From JAVBNJ01 sp031551625 (GTDB taxonomy: Bacteria > Bacteroidota > Bacteroidia > Bacteroidales > UBA932): a stretch of DNA of 15,160 bases. The stretch spans positions 1 through 15,160 of the forward strand of contig JAVBNJ010000099.1 in assembly GCA_031551625.1 (NCBI GenBank), given 5' to 3'. The translations under genes were made by a program, and so were the position numbers. Below the pieces are notes generated by a model. The model ran no database searches and was not told where the DNA came from. It saw only the letters and a program-made list of their open reading frames with translations. Shown one piece after another: positions 15,022 to 15,160 of this stretch (positions are counted from its first letter, which is position 1; each line of letters begins with the position of its first letter).

Positions 15022-15060
15022 ACGCGGATGACGCGGATTAGACGGATTTACACGGATAGA
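15022..15060 (+). repeat. Degenerate short tandem repeat with CGGAT core
   Basis: Four imperfect units with the core CGGAT begin at 15025, 15034, 15043 and 15053, at intervals of 9, 9 and 10 bases. They read ACGCGGATG, ACGCGGATTAG, ACGGATTTAC and ACGGATAGA. The block starts one base after the hlyD stop and ends 20 bases before the next ATG. From memory, repeats of this kind often precede GxxExxY genes in Bacteroidota; its role is unknown. Confidence 0.7.
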
Positions 15061-15080
15061 AATCACTCATTTTACTCACT

Positions 15081-15160
15081 ATGCTATTATATCAAGACTT
15101 CACTGATATTGTCATAAAATCTTTTTTCAAAGTTTATAACACATTAGGATATGGGTTTCT
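15081..15160 (+). CDS. GxxExxY-family protein, 5' end only (partial)
   Basis: An ATG at 15081 opens a frame of 26 codons that runs off the right edge: MLLYQDFTDIVIKSFFKVYN then TLGYGF. This matches the N-terminus of GxxExxY proteins, whose members start with a helix such as LTxxII-x3-F-x-VYN followed by LGxGFLE. The G-x-x-E-x-x-Y motif itself would lie at or just past the edge and is not visible. These are small proteins, about 125-140 residues, related to the PD-(D/E)XK nuclease fold, with no firmly known role. The gene follows a short repeat and sits where a transporter gene would be expected. The assignment rests on few residues. Confidence 0.7.
   Translation, partial: MLLYQDFTDIVIKSFFKVYNTLGYGF

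Overview
The window reads as chromosomal DNA of a member of the Bacteroidota, most likely order Bacteroidales. The reasons are a SusC/SusD outer-membrane pair, an ECF sigma/FecR pair with a DUF4974-type tail, lipoproteins with CKDD-type export signals, near-absence of Shine-Dalgarno sequences, and promoters of the Bacteroidota type (TAnnTTTG at about -7). I cannot name a genus.

Layout. Positions 1-177 hold the 3' end of an unrecognised plus-strand gene. Positions 281-3301 carry a large M16 (insulinase/pitrilysin-like) zinc peptidase on the plus strand. Its signal peptide, starting at ATG 329, is broken by an in-frame TAA at 386-388. Positions 3302-3580 are a convergent intergenic region with a strong bidirectional hairpin terminator, a separate palindrome and a second terminator serving the minus strand. 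From 12060 down to 3581 the minus strand carries one locus in transcription order: ECF sigma factor, FecR-like anti-sigma factor, SusC-like TonB-dependent transducer with an N-terminal STN domain, SusD-like lipoprotein, and a lipoprotein with three Ig-like repeats. Spacings are 130, 18, 10 and 21 bases, so the last four genes look like one transcription unit.

From 12071 the plus strand carries a divergent operon: a TetR-family repressor, a TolC-family outer-membrane efflux protein and a lipoprotein HlyD-type periplasmic adaptor. The tetR start region holds two palindromes that look like autoregulatory operators. The inner-membrane transporter of this efflux system is not in the window. Instead, hlyD is followed by a degenerate CGGAT repeat and then the first 26 codons of a GxxExxY-family protein that runs off the right edge.

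How it works together (inference from the families). Ligand binding by SusD/SusC at the cell surface would be signalled through the periplasmic STN domain to FecR. FecR would then release the ECF sigma factor to raise expression of the locus. The Ig-repeat lipoprotein sits where SusE/SusF-like surface binding proteins usually sit. No glycoside hydrolase or other substrate-defining enzyme lies in the window, so the nutrient is unknown. The M16 peptidase is nearby but on the opposite strand with its own promoter and terminators, so a link to uptake is only a guess.
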